From the NCBI RefSeq assembly GCF_025717555.1, contig NZ_JAJIRP010000011.1, positions 124,001 to 188,000 of the forward strand: a stretch of 64,000 bases of DNA. The letters are read 5' to 3'. Within the stretch, counting starts at the first letter, position 1. Every line of letters starts with the position of its first letter. Below the pieces are notes generated by a model. That model made no database searches, was not told the DNA's origin, and saw only the letters and a list, made by a program, of their open reading frames with translations. This document shows positions 9,579 through 18,720 of this stretch, one piece after another. The DNA is from Paucibacter sp. B2R-40. Lineage in GTDB: Bacteria; Pseudomonadota; Gammaproteobacteria; Burkholderiales; Burkholderiaceae_C. The translations under genes were made by a program, and so were the position numbers.

Positions 9579-9998
9579 CTACTCCTCAGGCTCCTGAACC
9601 GCCACCGTGTGCCCTTGTTCTCGCCCGATTTCAGCCAGCACATTAGACAAACAAACCAAGGTAAGAACCTCCATCAACCCCGCCAGCTTTGCCTGACGGG
9701 TGTCATACTGCGGCGATGCAGGAAACCCAGCACCAGGGGGCAGGATTGACTTTGATGCAGCCCGCAGATCCTCGCTGATCTCCTCCAGGCTGTAACCTTC
9801 ATAGATCCGGGTGAAGTCCCGCTCCATGCCCCATGATGAGATGTAGGTCAGCACCGCTATCCATTTCTCATCAGCTTCACGGAAAAGACGCAGGGTTACG
9901 CCGCGCTTATCTTCAGGCAGCATCTGTGTGTCTGAGTACAGGGCTTCAGCCTCTACGGTAAAGGGAGAGTAACCTGTGGCTTGAACGGTAGTTTTCAT
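9579..9998 (-). CDS. Hypothetical protein (139 aa)
   Basis: This is a soluble acidic protein with no recognised domain. Its ATG at 9998 overlaps the stop codon of a 34-aa membrane-peptide gene by four bases (9995-9998), so the two are probably translated together. The sequence mixes a beta-rich N-terminal half with a helical C-terminal half. Function unknown. Confidence 0.6.
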   Translation of the reverse strand: MKTTVQATGYSPFTVEAEALYSDTQMLPEDKRGVTLRLFREADEKWIAVLTYISSWGMERDFTRIYEGYSLEEISEDLRAASKSILPPGAGFPASPQYDTRQAKLAGLMEVLTLVCLSNVLAEIGREQGHTVAVQEPEE

Positions 9999-10099
9999 GT
10001 GGTGAGTCCTTTGATGATTGCATCGAGAAGCTTGTATCCGCCGAGGATGATCGAGGCGCAGAATGCCAGCGCTTGCACCCCTTCAAAGAAGTTCTTCAT
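9995..10099 (-). CDS. 34-aa small membrane protein
   Basis: This short frame starts at ATG 10099 with a GGAG ribosome binding site five bases upstream and ends in TGA at 9995-9997, overlapping the next gene's ATG by four bases. The peptide has an aromatic N-terminus (MKNFFEG), a hydrophobic middle (about residues 9-27, AFCASIILGG) and a short polar tail. A proper ribosome binding site plus the coupling overlap make it more than chance. It could be a small phage-type or toxin-type membrane peptide, but no family is known to me. Confidence 0.55.
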   Translation of the reverse strand: MKNFFEGVQALAFCASIILGGYKLLDAIIKGLTT

Positions 10100-10215
10100 T
10101 CGAACTCCAGGAGGCGGTCAACTTCAACTGGATCACACTTAGGAGCGGCGTATTTCAAGGGACCACCCAGGGCGGGCGAAGAGTGGCGCGAGAGTTCTTC
10201 AAGCGGAACCAAGAC

Positions 10216-10641
10216 TTAGCGCAACAAGATCAACTGCGGCACCGCGTCAGCGCCGCTCCAAATGATGGCGTTCTGCGCCCACCTTGTTCCCAGCGTCTTG
10301 GCCGCCTCCAAGGTCAGGCCAAAGATCAGAAAGCTCGCCTCGCCAAACCACTCATTGGACGGAGGCTGGCCGACACCCTCAATGCTGACGAGGCTGCGCT
10401 TCCGAATCTCTGCGGATAACTCGGCATTGCGTTGAGTGTTGACACCAATCTTCTGGTCTACGCCGAGCGGATTCCATGCGGTGATGTAGGCGCTGCAATT
10501 CACGCCGTGACGCTTGTGTGCGGCGGCCAGAGCCGGACTGGCCTCCTCCACTTTCAGCGTGAAGGGTTCGTCGCCATGCACCGTGTATTCGGTTTCCCGG
10601 TAGGCCTGCGCGAGGCCGATGTCAATGACTGATTCGAGCAA
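10216..10641 (-). CDS. DUF3293 domain protein
   Basis: From about residue 10 onward the protein matches what I know of DUF3293: an AYRETEY start, a SAYITAWNP motif and a WFGEASFLIFG block, ending in a WSGADAVPQL-like strand. The family is found as stand-alone ~140-aa proteins of unknown function in proteobacteria. I chose the TTG at 10641 because GGAGG lies eight bases upstream and the resulting 141 aa fits the family. The frame is open to 10770, but the added 43 residues look non-coding. Confidence 0.75.
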   Translation of the reverse strand: MLESVIDIGLAQAYRETEYTVHGDEPFTLKVEEASPALAAAHKRHGVNCSAYITAWNPLGVDQKIGVNTQRNAELSAEIRKRSLVSIEGVGQPPSNEWFGEASFLIFGLTLEAAKTLGTRWAQNAIIWSGADAVPQLILLR

Positions 10642-10875
10642 AACAAAGCCCTCCGAAATAAAAAATGGGAGGGCCGACGCAGCTCCCGTATCTTTGCCCG
10701 CGATGAGGCCACATCCGCTTGCGCGATCCACCTTGCCCGGGATGGCAGGTTGGCGTGGGCGTCGGCCCATCTCCAGATGCGAGTTAGACTGTATCCGAGT
10801 TTGTGCAGTCTGGCCGTCGCTTTCAGTGCTTGTCAGAGCTGCAGGCCCAAGCCCTCTAGGATGTCCAATCCTTTG

Positions 10876-11739
10876 TCAGGGGTGACCCAACTCAACCGCC
10901 TGTAGCGCACTCAAAGTGTTTCGATGCAGTTTCAGTACCGGCTTGATTCCGCCTTCGGCATCGCGTTGATAGCCGCCTGCTAAGTTCCAAACCAGCGGCC
11001 TGTCGCGAAAGCCCGCAAACACTGCATGATCGCGCTGCACCATCTCAAGCTCGGTCAAGACACCGCCCAAGGGATCATTAATGTGCGGGTCGGCGCCCGC
11101 TTGATAAATCACAAGATCGGCATCCTGGCAATCAGCGATGGCCTTGTACAGCCAAGTCAGAAAGTGCTTGGCATCTTTACCGACCCCATCGCGATCATGG
11201 AAATGTCGGCCCAGGGTGTAATGTTGAATCCAATCAATCTTGTGATGGCAAATGAGGTCGTCGGTGCCGTCTCCGTAATGAACATCGCAGTCGATGATGG
11301 CCACGCGATTCACAAGTCCCTCTCGTTTCAATTTGAGAGCTACCACCATCAGCCCGTTGAACGTACAAAAGCCTTCGGGCTGATCGTAGTGGGCATGGTG
11401 AAAACCACTGGTGGGTGAACAGACAGAAGTTTTGTGTTTCAACGCATAGCGGGCCGCGGCAAGCAAAGAGCCGGTCGTGTAGGGCAAAGAAGCGGCGACT
11501 TCTGCATCCCGATTGCTGAAGCCGTTAGGCCGGATCAGGTCCAAAACGCCATCAACAAAGCTGGAGTCATGGGCGAGTTTGAAGTCTTCGCGTGACACCG
11601 GCTCGAAGCTGAGAATGTCGAGCCGGCTGATCAGGCCTTGCTTGAGCCAGTCCGCCATCACCAAACGAGGCTTGTCGGCCGAAGGCGCGAACGCTCCGGT
11701 ATTGCGGGCGGCCTGTTCGGCTCTATAAAAGACTTTCAT
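10876..11739 (-). CDS. Histone deacetylase-family zinc hydrolase
   Basis: This 287-aa protein carries the deacetylase superfamily hallmarks: the active-site pair HH at 114-115 (FHHAHYD), zinc ligands in DCDVHYGDGT (Asp152, His154) and GADPHINDPLGG (Asp217), and a GGY segment with Tyr257 as the likely transition-state tyrosine. Bacterial members remove acetyl groups from small molecules or proteins, as AcuC and polyamine deacetylases do. The length is normal to slightly short. It stands alone between unrelated genes, so the substrate cannot be inferred. Confidence 0.88.
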   Translation of the reverse strand: MKVFYRAEQAARNTGAFAPSADKPRLVMADWLKQGLISRLDILSFEPVSREDFKLAHDSSFVDGVLDLIRPNGFSNRDAEVAASLPYTTGSLLAAARYALKHKTSVCSPTSGFHHAHYDQPEGFCTFNGLMVVALKLKREGLVNRVAIIDCDVHYGDGTDDLICHHKIDWIQHYTLGRHFHDRDGVGKDAKHFLTWLYKAIADCQDADLVIYQAGADPHINDPLGGVLTELEMVQRDHAVFAGFRDRPLVWNLAGGYQRDAEGGIKPVLKLHRNTLSALQAVELGHP

Positions 11740-12261
11740 CGCTGATTCCTCCTGATTTTGACTCCGAGGCTTGCCGTTGCGACCAACATTCAGCCCACCG
11801 TGCGAGTTGCAATCAGCTTAAGTTCCCAGTAGCTCACCAGGTGCGCCACTCTCCTGCGGCGCCAGAAAACCCAAAAGGAATTGGCAGAAGGCCCAAAGCA
11901 AGCCGCAGTGCCTAGTTTGAATTTGCAGGCTTCTCCGACTAGCTCGGTATTTGAGCTTCTGAAGTTTCATCATTGCTGCCAGGACGGCTGCGAAGTGAAG
12001 CCAAATTTGATCTTCAACAACCACTGCCCAAGAAGTACAGAAGTATTGATAGCGACGAAAAATGTCGCTGTTGCGAATCGAGACGCCCCATTTCAAGTCG
12101 TCACAAAGTCGCCCCAAAAAAATGGCTGGCTATATTTTCGACGTCCAGCTTGTGAGTTATGGTCTACCGTTATTTCCTTATTCCAACTGGTGGCGGAGTT
12201 TGACATCAGCCATGTTCCTGGACATCAGCCAATATTGACACTCAAACTCAAGGAACAATCA
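11740..12261. other. 522-bp intergenic region
   Basis: This is the space between the divergent deacetylase gene and the HD hydrolase gene. It includes repeat copy 2 (11937-11993). An open frame runs through from 11881 into the HD gene, but it lacks a start signal and shows no domain before residue 128, so I treat it as non-coding. Confidence 0.5.
11937..11993. repeat. Dispersed 57-bp repeat, copy 2
   Basis: Second copy of the element at 7730-7786, same orientation, 4.2 kb apart. The leading 25 bases are perfectly conserved and the rest is about three quarters identical. Both copies sit in intergenic DNA upstream of a plus-strand gene. Confidence 0.65.
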
Positions 12262-12735
12262 ATGAGCTCACTGGAACGCGCAATCGCAATCGCCGCAGAA
12301 GCCCACTCCGGCGCGACTGACAAAGCCGGGGCGCCTTACATCCTTCACCCATTGAGAGTCATGCTACGCATGAGCAGCGAGGCTGAACGTATCGTCGCTG
12401 TCCTACATGACTTGATCGAAGACTGCAGCCCGGACTGGAGCATCGAACGTTTGAAACGCGAAGGGTTTGAAGAGGTCATCCTTGATGCAATCAAGTCGGT
12501 AACCAAACTCCCGTACGAAGAAGACGTCAAGGGCGATGATCAAGAACAGAAGCTGGCGCGCTACATGGGCTTCATCGAACGCGCCGGAAAAAATGTAATT
12601 GGACGCGCTGTCAAGGTGGCCGATCTGCAGGACAACATGGACTTATCCAGGATCGCGGAGCCCTCCGACAAGGACTACCTTCGTCTTGACAAATACCGCG
12701 CCGCATTGGCCGCGCTCGGCGCTTCAGCCAAGTAG
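12262..12735 (+). CDS. MESH1-like HD-domain hydrolase ((p)ppGpp-hydrolase family)
   Basis: This 157-aa protein starts at ATG 12262 behind AAGGA. It matches the HD hydrolase half of RelA/SpoT: AHSG near residue 15, PYILHP with His29, and VLHDLIED with His49-Asp50 and Glu53-Asp54. A later KVADLQDN segment should supply the last metal ligand. It has no synthetase, TGS or ACT domain, so it resembles small alarmone hydrolases or other stand-alone HD nucleotide hydrolases. It lies 100 bp before the AddB-like gene; a link with the defence island is possible but unproven. Confidence 0.8.
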   Translation: MSSLERAIAIAAEAHSGATDKAGAPYILHPLRVMLRMSSEAERIVAVLHDLIEDCSPDWSIERLKREGFEEVILDAIKSVTKLPYEEDVKGDDQEQKLARYMGFIERAGKNVIGRAVKVADLQDNMDLSRIAEPSDKDYLRLDKYRAALAALGASAK

Positions 12736-12837
12736 TCAGCCAACCTGCGCGGCAAGATCTGCGACCTAATTCCCAGAAATTGATCACAAGCAGGAAACGT
12801 CAGAAGAAGGCTCTCGACAGCAGGTGAGGATAAAAAA

Positions 12838-15483
12838 ATGCAAAAAATTCGGTTGGGCATGGCACTTGATGGCGCTCGCGGCTGGCATCTCAAAACCCAG
12901 CTTGGGGAGCCGATTTATGGGCCGCTGGCCTTGCTGACCCAATTGGAACTCCAACTGGGTTTGGTCGCTGCAAACACTTCCTTTGCCGGCCGCGTGGTGC
13001 AAATGCGGGAGTGCTTGCAGGCGGCCAAGTCCGGCTCGAGATTCTATGAAGCCAGTTTCAATTTGGATGAACTGGGCACTGCCGCTACCTTGCTCGAGTG
13101 GCGCGATGCTTGGTATGAGCAAGGCTGGACAGGCAATTGCGCGGCGGACGCACCGCCACGGATCGCTGACCTGGGCTTTGTTGAAGGATCGGCGAAGCTC
13201 AAGGTTGCTCTGGGCATCGGCCAGCGGCTGACTGCGATCGAGACCCTTCTATCGCACCGGCGTCCACAAATAGCATCAATCAAGCTTGAGGAGCCCCTCG
13301 CAGCTTGGCCAAAGCGCTGGCAGGACGTCCTGAGCCGTTTGCCTATTGTTGAACCGCAAGCGCTGGTGCCCTGCGCCAAGAAAGGGTCGGGCCTGCACGG
13401 TCTGCAAGTTGCACTCCTGGCCGCTCAGAATGGACTGTCCATGCCTTTGGTCGACAACTGGGCCGACGGAAGCATCCTGGTGCTCCGTGCCGAATCGGCC
13501 TTGGCCTCCTCGCAATGGGTCGCCAACAAGCTTGTGAACGATCCCGCTGCAGCCGACCGAATTGCCATCGTGGCCGAGCAGCATGGCACTTTGCTTGACG
13601 CCGCATTGGAGGGCGCTGGCGGCGCGCGCCTTGGCTTGGGGCAAGCCAGCACGTTCAGACCCGCATTCCAACTCGTGCCTTTGGCACTTCGGGTTTTGAC
13701 GGATCCTGTCGATTTTGGAATCTTGTTGCAGTTCCTAACCCACCCAATTTGCCCGATTCCGGGAAGTAGCCGCCGCCAACTCGCGCAACGACTCGCCGGT
13801 ACACCGGGAATCGGTGGCGAGTCTTGGGAGCAACTGTTGCTGGAACTCGCCAACGCGGAGGAGCCAGGGTACGAGGCCCGATTGGCTGAGCTTCGCTATT
13901 GGTTGGAGCATCCACGCTACCCGCGCGAGGCGGGACTTCCGCTGTCTGTGCTTGTTGAGCGTACGAGCCGCATTGCCCAGTTTTTCGACTCAGGAGCGAG
14001 CAACCCAGACCTTTCTCGCCGGGCTGCAATGATGACCGGCCGCGAACTCGCCTTGAGTCTTGAGGTGACACTGCAAGCACTGCTGACCCAAGGCAGTGAA
14101 ACTATCAGCGCGCCAGCGCTGGATAAACTCGTTGTCCAGTCAATGGGCTCCGGCTTATCGAATCCGCACCAATTTGCGCAAGCGGGCGCAGCGGCCACGG
14201 TCAGCACGCCTGCTGCGCTGATAGAGCCGTTCACCGAGGTGGTCTGGTGGCATCTGACGGTGCCGGGGGGAATACCGAAGCGGCCTTGGTCAAAAGGAGA
14301 GTTGCTCGCTCTGCGCAAAGCAGGCGCGCTGTTGCCGGACAACACCCTGCTGACCGAAAGCCAGGCGCTGGCTTGGCTGCGTCCGATCATGCTAGCTCAA
14401 GAGAAACTGACTTTGGTTTTGCCACCGGAGGGCGAAGAGCTCCACCCGGTTTGGTGGCTCGTCAAGAACGCCTTGCCGGGGCTGCCCGTCGAAACGGTAG
14501 AAAACGCGCTTTCCCAGGGGGTGAACGCAAAAGGGCTCACGCGTGTGGTCCACAAAGCATTGCCGGCCTTGCGTCGCTGGTGGTCAATGCCAGAAGATGT
14601 GAACATTGAATGGGACAAGGCCTATTCGTACAGCAGCCTTGAGCCCCTGGTGTTCAACCCCTACCAGTGGGTTCTCCAGTACCCTGCCCAATTGCGGGGA
14701 TCTTCCTTGTTGAGTTTGCCCGACGAGTTCACCTTGATGGGCACTTTGGCGCATCGACTGGTTGAACTTCTATACAAAACAGACGGCTGCCTGGCTTGGA
14801 CTCCGAGCCAACTCGAAACATGGATCGACAAGGCGTTTTCGCCCTTGATCTCGGAAGAAGGTGCGGTCTTGCTGATGCCGGGCAGGCAGGCCGAGTTGCT
14901 ATCGTTTCAAACACGCTTGCGCGAATCGGTTTTGCGCCTGCATAGCCTAGTTCAAGAGGCCGGCGTCACTTCGGTAAAGCCGGAGGTTGCGCTGGAGGGT
15001 TCCGCACGCCACCGCGAGTTGAAAGGCAGCGCAGATCTCATTCTTGTGCTTGCGGACGGTAAGGATTTCGTACTGGACATGAAATGGGCCGGCAACAAAA
15101 AATATCGCAGCAAGCTTGAAGACCATAGTCATCTGCAGCTCGCGCTCTACGCCAAGTTGCAAATGAAAACTGGCGCCGCCTGGCCGCAGGTTGGCTACTA
15201 CATCCTCAAAGACGCCGAACTTCTCACGCCTGCGCTGGATGTTTTCAAGGGGATAAAAGCGGTCGCCATGGAGCCCAATGCAAATGCGGCGCTATGGGCG
15301 CAATTGCTGCAAAGCTGGCATTGGCGCGCAGAGCAACTCGGCAAAGGACAAGTCGAAGTCATACTCGACGGGATCGAGCCCACCGATGAGTCTGCAACGC
15401 CGCCGAAGGGCCTAACGTCCCAAACGCTAGACAGCAGCTACAACCCGTTTGTGAATCTGGCCGGCTGGGATAGCTCAAAATGA
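12838..15483 (+). CDS. AddB-like PD-(D/E)XK exonuclease subunit
   Basis: This 881-aa protein starts at ATG 12838 behind GAGGA. Its C-terminal domain shows a RecB-family nuclease signature: a conserved helical lead-in at 635-660 (FNPYQWVLQYP, then TLMGTLAHRLVE) followed by GSADLIL and DMKW near 729-750. The region before it looks like a degenerate helicase-fold scaffold without a Walker A motif, as in AddB subunits, but it is shorter than the usual ~1100-1200 aa. Its stop overlaps the start of the AddA-like gene by four bases (ATGA at 15480). Together they should form a two-subunit DNA end-processing nuclease. Confidence 0.75.
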   Translation: MQKIRLGMALDGARGWHLKTQLGEPIYGPLALLTQLELQLGLVAANTSFAGRVVQMRECLQAAKSGSRFYEASFNLDELGTAATLLEWRDAWYEQGWTGNCAADAPPRIADLGFVEGSAKLKVALGIGQRLTAIETLLSHRRPQIASIKLEEPLAAWPKRWQDVLSRLPIVEPQALVPCAKKGSGLHGLQVALLAAQNGLSMPLVDNWADGSILVLRAESALASSQWVANKLVNDPAAADRIAIVAEQHGTLLDAALEGAGGARLGLGQASTFRPAFQLVPLALRVLTDPVDFGILLQFLTHPICPIPGSSRRQLAQRLAGTPGIGGESWEQLLLELANAEEPGYEARLAELRYWLEHPRYPREAGLPLSVLVERTSRIAQFFDSGASNPDLSRRAAMMTGRELALSLEVTLQALLTQGSETISAPALDKLVVQSMGSGLSNPHQFAQAGAAATVSTPAALIEPFTEVVWWHLTVPGGIPKRPWSKGELLALRKAGALLPDNTLLTESQALAWLRPIMLAQEKLTLVLPPEGEELHPVWWLVKNALPGLPVETVENALSQGVNAKGLTRVVHKALPALRRWWSMPEDVNIEWDKAYSYSSLEPLVFNPYQWVLQYPAQLRGSSLLSLPDEFTLMGTLAHRLVELLYKTDGCLAWTPSQLETWIDKAFSPLISEEGAVLLMPGRQAELLSFQTRLRESVLRLHSLVQEAGVTSVKPEVALEGSARHRELKGSADLILVLADGKDFVLDMKWAGNKKYRSKLEDHSHLQLALYAKLQMKTGAAWPQVGYYILKDAELLTPALDVFKGIKAVAMEPNANAALWAQLLQSWHWRAEQLGKGQVEVILDGIEPTDESATPPKGLTSQTLDSSYNPFVNLAGWDSSK

Positions 15484-18400
15484 AAAACAAGATACGGTTC
15501 ATCAGCGCCGGCGCAGGCAGTGGTAAGACTTTTACCTTGGCGGATCTACTCCACAAAGAATTGACGGCAAAGCGGATTTCGCCGGCGGGTGTTTTGGCCA
15601 CGACCTTTACCAACAAGGCCGCCGCCGAATTGCGGGAACGCGTGACATCGCACCTGGTCGAGAAGCGGGCCTTCGCGCTGGCCAACCAGATGGGTCAAGC
15701 GCGCATTGGCACCGTCAACAGCGTTTGTGGCGAGCTTTTGCAGCGCTTCGCCTTCGAGGCCGGCATGGCTACCGAACAGACTGTGCTGGACGAAGCTCGG
15801 GCGACTCAGCTGCTGCGTGAAGCGATAGACACCGTCATTGAGGCGGCCGACCTTCACAGCCTGCTTCATGTGGCCCAACGCCTGAGCTTGCGCGACGACC
15901 CGCAAGGTGGCGCCCCGCCTTGGCGCTCCGCATTACGAGCGTTGATTGATCAAGCTCGCTCCAACGCCATTGGTGCGTCCGAGTTATCGGCCCTCGGCCC
16001 ATCCAACGCCGAACAGATGCTCGCGCACCTTCCGAAAGTGAGCTCGGCGGATCTCGATGCCAAACTGGCGCGCGAGATCAAACAAGTGTTGCCAGAACTT
16101 CGCAAAGCGTCAGAGGCGAGCGGCAAGAAGAATACGGCCACCTATCTAAAGCTTTTAGAAGACTTGACTCAAAGCTCAAGTGTCGTCGACATGAGCTGGG
16201 CCGACTGGGCCCGTTTGTCCAAAGCCGAGCCGGAAAAGTCACTGATCCCTCTTACACAAAGTGTGGCCGATTCTGCCGGCCAATACCTGAGTCACGAGCG
16301 ACTGCGCTCGGATGTCCATGAATACCTGTCACGCATGTTCGACTTGGCGGCCAAGACTCTGGGGGTCTATGAACGTTACAAAGACGAACTGGGTGTCGTC
16401 GACTTCACAGATCAGGAGCGCCGACTACTGACCGTGTTAAACCACCCCGTCGTGGCAGAGACGTTGAGCGAAGAACTGGAGCTTTTGTTGGTGGATGAGT
16501 TCCAGGACACCAGCCCGATCCAATTGGCCCTTTTCTTGAAGCTTGCTCAGTACGCCAAGCAAGTCGTCTGGGTGGGCGACATCAAGCAGGCAATCTATGG
16601 TTTTCGGGGCAGCGATGCTGATTTGATGCGCGCGGTGATTGATGAACTGCCGGCACTGAATGGCAGCAAAGAGGTGCTGCCAAAATCATGGCGATCCAGG
16701 CCGCCCTTGGTCCACTTTGTCAACCACCTATTCGGAACTGCCTTCGCAGGCATCCCTAAGACCGAAGTCACTCTTCAACCCACGCGCGCAGACATTGACG
16801 GTACCGCCGTGGCCGACTGGATTCTTGAGGGTGGCAATCAGGAAGCACAATACTTGGCCTTGTGCGCCGGCATCGCAGAATTGGTCGCCGAAGGTCGTCA
16901 AATCCTTGATAGAGAGACGCTACAACTTCGCCCCATACGCTGGTCGGACATTGCTGTCCTATCCCGATCGAACGACAAAGTGCAGCGCATAGCCTCAACA
17001 CTTCAGCAGCATGGTGTGCCCAGTGCCACCGAGCAGCCGGGCCTGCTGTCCACGCCCGAGTGCGTATTGTTCATGGCCTGCCTGCGGCGCTTCAATGACC
17101 GTGGTGACACCATCGCCACCGCCGAAATCTTGTCCCTCGCAGACTGCCTCGAGCCGGAAGAGTGGCTGGCAGATCGCCTGCGCTGGTTGGAGAATAGCGG
17201 CAAGCCCACACAATGGATTGAGGGGCAAGAAGGCGCTGGGCATGCGCATGAAATCCTCAAGGTCCTGGTGCAACTGCGCGAGCTGGCGTTGGTGCTGACT
17301 CCGCGCGAGGTTGTAGAACTCATCCTCCAGCGCTGCCAAATCGCCAGGCTTGTATTGCAGTGGCAACAGCAAAGCGATATTGCAAGGCAGCGGCTCGCCA
17401 ACTTGGATCAACTTCTGGGGTTGACCTCGCAATACGAGGATGAGTGCCGATCGAGTCATGGTGTGGCCACGATATCTGGCTTGCTGCTTTGGTTACTGGA
17501 CAAGCAATCTCAGCTACAAGACGCCTGTGCACAGCCTGGCGTTGACGCCGTGCACATACTCACTCATCACCGGGCCAAAGGACTGGAGTGGCCGGTCGTC
17601 ATTCTTTGTGATTTGAATGCCGATGTACGCGATCGCCTGTGGAACAGCGTTCAGGCCTCGACGCTGGGAGATTTTGAAGTGCACGATCCACTTGGAAACC
17701 GCTACCTGCGCTACTGGCCTTGGCCTTTCGGCGCCCAGAAGAAGGTGGCTTTCGCTGATGACATGGCGCAGACAGAGATCGGAAAACGCTTGCGCGAAGC
17801 TGCAGTCAACGAGGAAAAGCGCTTGCTCTATGTCAGTATGACCCGGGCACGCGATCTATTGATACTGGCCCGGTCGGCTAAGAAATTAGACGGCGAATGG
17901 ATGCAAGCCATCAATCTGAATGGCCTGCTACCTGAGGGTGATGCGACCTGCATTGCACTCGAGAAAAAGCTCTCCATTCCGTTCGAACGAAAGCAGCTTT
18001 CGGCAGCAAATTTGAAGAACCCGCCTAAGCCAAATGCTCAGGTTCTGCGTTGGTTCGCCATGGGCACAAGCGCCCTATCTCGTCCGGCCTTGTTTGAGTC
18101 CCCCTCGGGCGCCAAAGATGTCGCGGGCAAGGTTCTTGAAACGATCAAAGTAGGTCAACGGATTGCGACCAAGCAGGTCACCGACCGCGGCACCTTTGGC
18201 GATGCCGTCCACGCCTGTTTAGCAGCTCACATGGCAGACGCGAAGGCACCGTTAAACGGGCAAGAGGTCATCGCCATGTTGGCAAGAACTGGACAATCAC
18301 ACGTGGTCGACGGAGCCGAGCTCCATAGTCAAGCCGAAGCAATTCGGGAGTGGGTATTTTCGCGGTGGCCGGATGCCAAAGCCTGGGTGGAACTGCCGAT

Positions 18401-18650
18401 GTCCCAAGCCCAGGCAAATGGGCAACTGCTTTCTGGTCGAGCCGACTTGGTGTTGGATACAGAAGCGGGCTTGATACTCATAGATCACAAATCCACACCG
18501 GCAGGGACAGCTCAGCATGCAAGCCTTGCTGAGGCGCACTGCGGACAGCTACGAGCCTATGCAGCAGTCCTGGAGTCGACCACAGGACGGAAAGTTAGCG
18601 AGTCGTGGCTGGTTCTTCCGGTTTCGGGCGCGGCTATCCGTCTAGCTTAA
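15480..18650 (+). CDS. AddA-like UvrD helicase-nuclease
   Basis: This 1056-aa SF1A helicase has Walker A SAGAGSGKTFT (residues 9-19), Walker B with LLLVDEFQDTSP (about 333-344), the GDIKQAIYGFRGSD motif III region, HHRAKGLEWPVV and LLYVSMTRARDLL as late motifs. A RecB-type nuclease domain follows at the C-terminus (SGRADLVLD then ILIDHKS, about 983-1008). This is the AddA/RecB layout. It is coupled to the AddB-like gene and faces the minus-strand SNF2 gene. It could be a host recombination enzyme carried in the island or a part of the defence locus. Confidence 0.88.
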   Translation: MKNKIRFISAGAGSGKTFTLADLLHKELTAKRISPAGVLATTFTNKAAAELRERVTSHLVEKRAFALANQMGQARIGTVNSVCGELLQRFAFEAGMATEQTVLDEARATQLLREAIDTVIEAADLHSLLHVAQRLSLRDDPQGGAPPWRSALRALIDQARSNAIGASELSALGPSNAEQMLAHLPKVSSADLDAKLAREIKQVLPELRKASEASGKKNTATYLKLLEDLTQSSSVVDMSWADWARLSKAEPEKSLIPLTQSVADSAGQYLSHERLRSDVHEYLSRMFDLAAKTLGVYERYKDELGVVDFTDQERRLLTVLNHPVVAETLSEELELLLVDEFQDTSPIQLALFLKLAQYAKQVVWVGDIKQAIYGFRGSDADLMRAVIDELPALNGSKEVLPKSWRSRPPLVHFVNHLFGTAFAGIPKTEVTLQPTRADIDGTAVADWILEGGNQEAQYLALCAGIAELVAEGRQILDRETLQLRPIRWSDIAVLSRSNDKVQRIASTLQQHGVPSATEQPGLLSTPECVLFMACLRRFNDRGDTIATAEILSLADCLEPEEWLADRLRWLENSGKPTQWIEGQEGAGHAHEILKVLVQLRELALVLTPREVVELILQRCQIARLVLQWQQQSDIARQRLANLDQLLGLTSQYEDECRSSHGVATISGLLLWLLDKQSQLQDACAQPGVDAVHILTHHRAKGLEWPVVILCDLNADVRDRLWNSVQASTLGDFEVHDPLGNRYLRYWPWPFGAQKKVAFADDMAQTEIGKRLREAAVNEEKRLLYVSMTRARDLLILARSAKKLDGEWMQAINLNGLLPEGDATCIALEKKLSIPFERKQLSAANLKNPPKPNAQVLRWFAMGTSALSRPALFESPSGAKDVAGKVLETIKVGQRIATKQVTDRGTFGDAVHACLAAHMADAKAPLNGQEVIAMLARTGQSHVVDGAELHSQAEAIREWVFSRWPDAKAWVELPMSQAQANGQLLSGRADLVLDTEAGLILIDHKSTPAGTAQHASLAEAHCGQLRAYAAVLESTTGRKVSESWLVLPVSGAAIRLA

Positions 18651-18651
18651 G

Positions 18652-18714
18652 TGAGGGGCGTAGAGATTGCGCGGATGGTAGCTTCAATTAAAACCGAGCC
18701 TGGTCAGCCCCTCA
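18652..18714. terminator. Inverted repeat between convergent genes
   Basis: An exact 8-bp inverted repeat (TGAGGGGC at 18652-18659, GCCCCTCA at 18707-18714) brackets 47 bases between the stops of the convergent AddA-like and SNF2 genes. The loop is long and there is no T-run, so a rho-independent terminator is doubtful. I record it because of its position. Confidence 0.25.
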
Positions 18715-18720
18715 TCCCCC

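Noticed and set aside
7730-11993. Integron cassette array with attC sites
   Set aside because: The repeats lack the inverted core sites expected of attC, and no integron integrase is present in the window.
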